Assembly (NCBI GenBank): GCA_023488835.1
Contig: JAMDCS010000004.1
Span: 1 to 14,072, forward strand
Reading direction: 5' to 3'
DNA from: Candidatus Bathyarchaeota archaeon
GTDB taxonomy: Archaea; Thermoproteota; Bathyarchaeia; Bathyarchaeales; UBA233
DNA length: 14,072 bases
Every line of letters begins with the position of its first letter. The first letter of the stretch is position 1. Position numbers and translations under genes: made by a program. Below the pieces are notes generated by a model. It was not told the origin of the DNA, did not search any database, and saw nothing but the letters and a program-made list of their open reading frames with translations. Shown one piece after another: positions 12,153-14,072 of this stretch.

Positions 12153-12803
12153 TTGGTTCTGAAATCTGGCGTAATTTTGGCAGTAGGCGCACACCCTGAT
12201 GACATAGAGTTAGGTTGTGGAGGAACCATTAGTGCTGCATCTAAACTCGGAAAAAAAGTTATTGCGGTTTTTATGTCAAGGGGAGAACATAGTGGAGACC
12301 CCGAAGTTAGACCTAAGGAAAGCATTGAAGCGTTATCGTTACTCGGCGTAAAAGAAGTTTACTTCGGCGATTTTCCAGACGCAGAGATTCCTTGTTCAAG
12401 ACAGGCAATTGATTTTCTTGAAGACTTCTACGTTGCAAACAAGCCTGAAACAATCCTAACCCATACAGTGAACGATATACATCAGGACCACCGCCAAGTC
12501 GGTTGGGTATCAATGTCTGCTTTCAGAAATGCACCTAGGTTGTTAGCTTACGAGACTCCTCGGGTTACGCCTGCGTTTTCGCCAACGTACTTTGTGGATA
12601 TAACCAACTGCGTAAACGACAAATGGAAAGCCCTAAAATGTCACTTCTCACAAAAAACAAAAAGGTACATCACCTATGAATCAATGGTTAACCTAGCATC
12701 CTTTAGGGGAAGCCAAGTTAGTGTTCCAGCGGCAGAAGCTTTTGAAGTCGTTCGGTACGTTGAAAAAATGTATGAGCTTCCCTGGGCTGGCGAATTAAAA
12801 TGA
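12153..12803 (+). CDS. PIG-L/LmbE-family N-acetylglucosaminyl deacetylase-like protein
   Basis: A 216-residue cytosolic enzyme of normal family length. The zinc and catalytic motif AHPDD places His14 and Asp17 as zinc ligands with Asp16 as general base. The second motif, NDIHQDHR (108-114), supplies His113. GCGGTISAASKLGKKV and RPKESIEALSLLGVKEVYFGDFPD are further family signatures. The family removes N-acetyl groups from GlcNAc-containing sugars or glycolipids with a metal ion. The TTG start is set by GAGGTG at 12141-12146; an ATG four bases earlier is out of frame. The stop overlaps the next start (ATGA, 12800-12803). With a WbqC-like protein and a sugar aminotransferase following, the substrate is probably an amino sugar made for a surface glycan. 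Confidence 0.92.
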   Translation: MVLKSGVILAVGAHPDDIELGCGGTISAASKLGKKVIAVFMSRGEHSGDPEVRPKESIEALSLLGVKEVYFGDFPDAEIPCSRQAIDFLEDFYVANKPETILTHTVNDIHQDHRQVGWVSMSAFRNAPRLLAYETPRVTPAFSPTYFVDITNCVNDKWKALKCHFSQKTKRYITYESMVNLASFRGSQVSVPAAEAFEVVRYVEKMYELPWAGELK

Positions 12804-13468
12804 TTGTGGCCGGTCACCAACCGAACTATTTGCCTTGGCTGGGCTTTTTTGATAAAATGCGGCGTTCGGACGTATTTATTATTGAAGATAATGTTCAGTT
12901 TGAACGTCAAGGGTTCAATAACAGAAACAGAATTTTGACTTCTGACGGAGTAAGATGGCTCAGCGTCCCAATAGAACATGCCAACAAACCCTTACTAATC
13001 AACGAAGTGAAGATTGCCCACAAAGGCGAGCCAGATTGGGAAAACAGACACTGGTTAACTCTTAAGCATAATTACTGTAAGGCTCCTTATTGGAGTGAAT
13101 TCTCTGACTTCTTCGAGTCTACGTATCAACGCGAATGGTCTCTGCTTATCGACCTTAACATGTACCTCATTAAAGGAATTATGGGTTTTTTGAAAATTGA
13201 TAAGCCTTTAGTTTTGGGTTCTTCGTTGGGTGCTCAAGGGAAAAAAACTGAGTTAATTGTCGCTCAATGCAAACAGCTTGGTGCCGATGTGCAACTTGCT
13301 GGAAACGGCTGCAAAGAGTACATTGATTGTAAACGGTTTGAACAGGAAGGGATAAAATTGATTTTCCAAGATTTTTCGCATCCGATTTACGCTCAAACGT
13401 GTGCAGATTTCGTTTCTAATCTTTCTGTTGTTGATTACCTGTTTTGTACTGGCGGAAAATCATGGTAA
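12800..13468 (+). CDS. WbqC-like family protein
   Basis: A 222-residue soluble protein that opens with the family signature HQPNYLPWLGFFDKM (6-20), followed by DVFIIEDNVQFERQGFNNRN (about 25-44), WLSVPIE and a terminal SVVDYLFCTGG. WbqC proteins occur in O-antigen and other surface polysaccharide loci of bacteria and archaea; their biochemistry is unsettled, and roles in amino-sugar modification have been proposed. The gene overlaps the PIG-L gene by four bases (ATGA), so the two products are probably coordinated. A T7 run (13469-13475) follows the stop, then a Shine-Dalgarno for the aminotransferase, so the operon probably continues. Confidence 0.88.
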   Translation: MIVAGHQPNYLPWLGFFDKMRRSDVFIIEDNVQFERQGFNNRNRILTSDGVRWLSVPIEHANKPLLINEVKIAHKGEPDWENRHWLTLKHNYCKAPYWSEFSDFFESTYQREWSLLIDLNMYLIKGIMGFLKIDKPLVLGSSLGAQGKKTELIVAQCKQLGADVQLAGNGCKEYIDCKRFEQEGIKLIFQDFSHPIYAQTCADFVSNLSVVDYLFCTGGKSW

Positions 13469-13495
13469 TTTTTTTGATAAAGAGGGTAGAATAGC

Positions 13496-14072
13496 ATGAA
13501 TATTTCTGGTTCTTCTCCCTATTTTTCGGACGAGAGTTTGAATGATATCCTAAGCGACCTTAGGTTAATGTTTAAAAGCGGCAGGTTAACCGATGGACCA
13601 TACGCTCAAATATTTGAAAAAGAATTCGCTGACTACAACAATGTAAAGTATGCTGTTTCGGTTAATTCTGGCACGGCTGCGTTGGATGTTGCCCTTCGAT
13701 GTTTACAACTTCAGGGTCGAGAAGTGATTGTGCCTACAAACACGTTTGTTTCAACTCCCAACTCGGTTCTTTTTGCCGGTGGCAAACCGGTTTTCGCGGA
13801 TATGAATGACGATTCTTTAGGCATTGATGTTGAAGACGTCAAAAGAAAGGTGACGTCGAAGACTACAGGAGTAATCGTGGTTCACATCGCGGGTCTAATT
13901 TGTCCCCAAATTAACGAACTAAAGCAGTTCTGCGATGAAAAAGATCTTTTCCTCTTGGAAGATTGCGCTCATGCACATGGTGCAATGGTGAATGGTCAAA
14001 AGGCTGGAACGTTCGGAGACGCAGGTTGCTTCTCTTTCTATCCAACCAAAGTTATGACTTCCTGCGAAGGAG
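13496..14072 (+). CDS. DegT/DnrJ/EryC1/StrS-family sugar aminotransferase, 3' end outside the window
   Basis: The first 192 residues of a protein that is normally 360-400 long. The start ATG follows AGAGGG (13481-13486). Marks of the PLP-dependent fold are SGRLTDGP (28-35), NSGTAALDVAL (57-67, cofactor phosphate loop), VPTNTFVST (79-87), LLEDCAHAHGA (153-163, with Asp156 that pairs with the pyridine nitrogen) and GDAGCFSFYPTK (174-185, with Lys185 as the Schiff-base lysine). The next residues read TSCEG, where the family usually has a TGEGG-like run. Such enzymes add an amino group to keto-sugar nucleotides for surface glycans or glycosylated products. It is the third gene of the PIG-L/WbqC cluster. 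The sugar is not predictable from this part. Confidence 0.93.
   Translation, partial: MNISGSSPYFSDESLNDILSDLRLMFKSGRLTDGPYAQIFEKEFADYNNVKYAVSVNSGTAALDVALRCLQLQGREVIVPTNTFVSTPNSVLFAGGKPVFADMNDDSLGIDVEDVKRKVTSKTTGVIVVHIAGLICPQINELKQFCDEKDLFLLEDCAHAHGAMVNGQKAGTFGDAGCFSFYPTKVMTSCEG

Noticed and set aside
1..14072. CRISPR array, tRNA, rRNA or mobile element
   Set aside because: No regularly spaced repeats, no cloverleaf or rRNA-like segments, and no transposase or integrase motifs were seen on either strand.

Overview
The window looks archaeal. TATA-like boxes (TTTAAATA or TTATATAA types) lie about 25 nt before probable transcript starts, U-rich runs follow several genes, at least six starts are TTG (several behind a strong Shine-Dalgarno), and several families are mainly archaeal (DUF1616, the small HTH_45-type winged-helix regulator, NosD-like surface proteins with a GNFWSDY-type motif, a CBS/ribosome-hibernation-like fusion). 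My best guess is an uncultured anaerobic Bathyarchaeia-like archaeon. That is a judgement from protein style, not from a marker gene. No rRNA, tRNA, CRISPR array, insertion sequence or origin is visible.

Layout. (1) 1-948 (+): the C-terminal part of a hybrid-cluster protein (Hcp), cut by the window edge. (2) 1083-1991 (+): an EamA/DMT permease. (3) 2067-5068 (+): a compact polar amino acid ABC importer in the order binding protein, permease, ATPase, permease. It ends in a small hairpin that contains the stop codons of both convergent genes. (4) 8280-5074 (-): a NosR/NapH-like polyferredoxin membrane protein with an extracytoplasmic beta domain, a NosD-like beta-helix surface protein overlapping it by one base, and an Isf-like flavoprotein. 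(5) 8281-8598: a structured spacer with a 17-bp perfect palindrome, a second palindrome and a degenerate repeat. (6) 9783-8599 (-): a protein with four CBS domains and a C-terminal domain that I read as HPF/RaiA-like. (7) 9784-10205: an A+T-rich divergent spacer. (8) 10206-11011 (+): an unrecognised basic protein, then a small winged-helix regulator. (9) 11037-12102 (+): two overlapping genes for membrane-anchored extracellular proteins, the second DUF1616. (10) 12153-14072 (+): a PIG-L deacetylase, a WbqC-like protein and a truncated DegT/StrS aminotransferase, together the start of a surface-glycan biosynthesis cluster that continues beyond the window.

How the genes may work together. Region 3 is a complete importer. 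Region 4 could move electrons across or along the membrane (polyferredoxin plus Fe-S flavoprotein) with a surface beta-helix partner, echoing the NosR/NosD pairing without a visible NosZ. Region 6 would couple adenylate sensing by CBS domains to ribosome dormancy. Region 10 modifies sugars for the cell surface, and DUF1616 proteins often occur beside such clusters. The points most worth a second look are the His-to-Tyr change at a hybrid-cluster ligand position in Hcp, the NosR-like/NosD-like pair, the CBS-HPF fusion and the palindrome cluster at 8420-8464.
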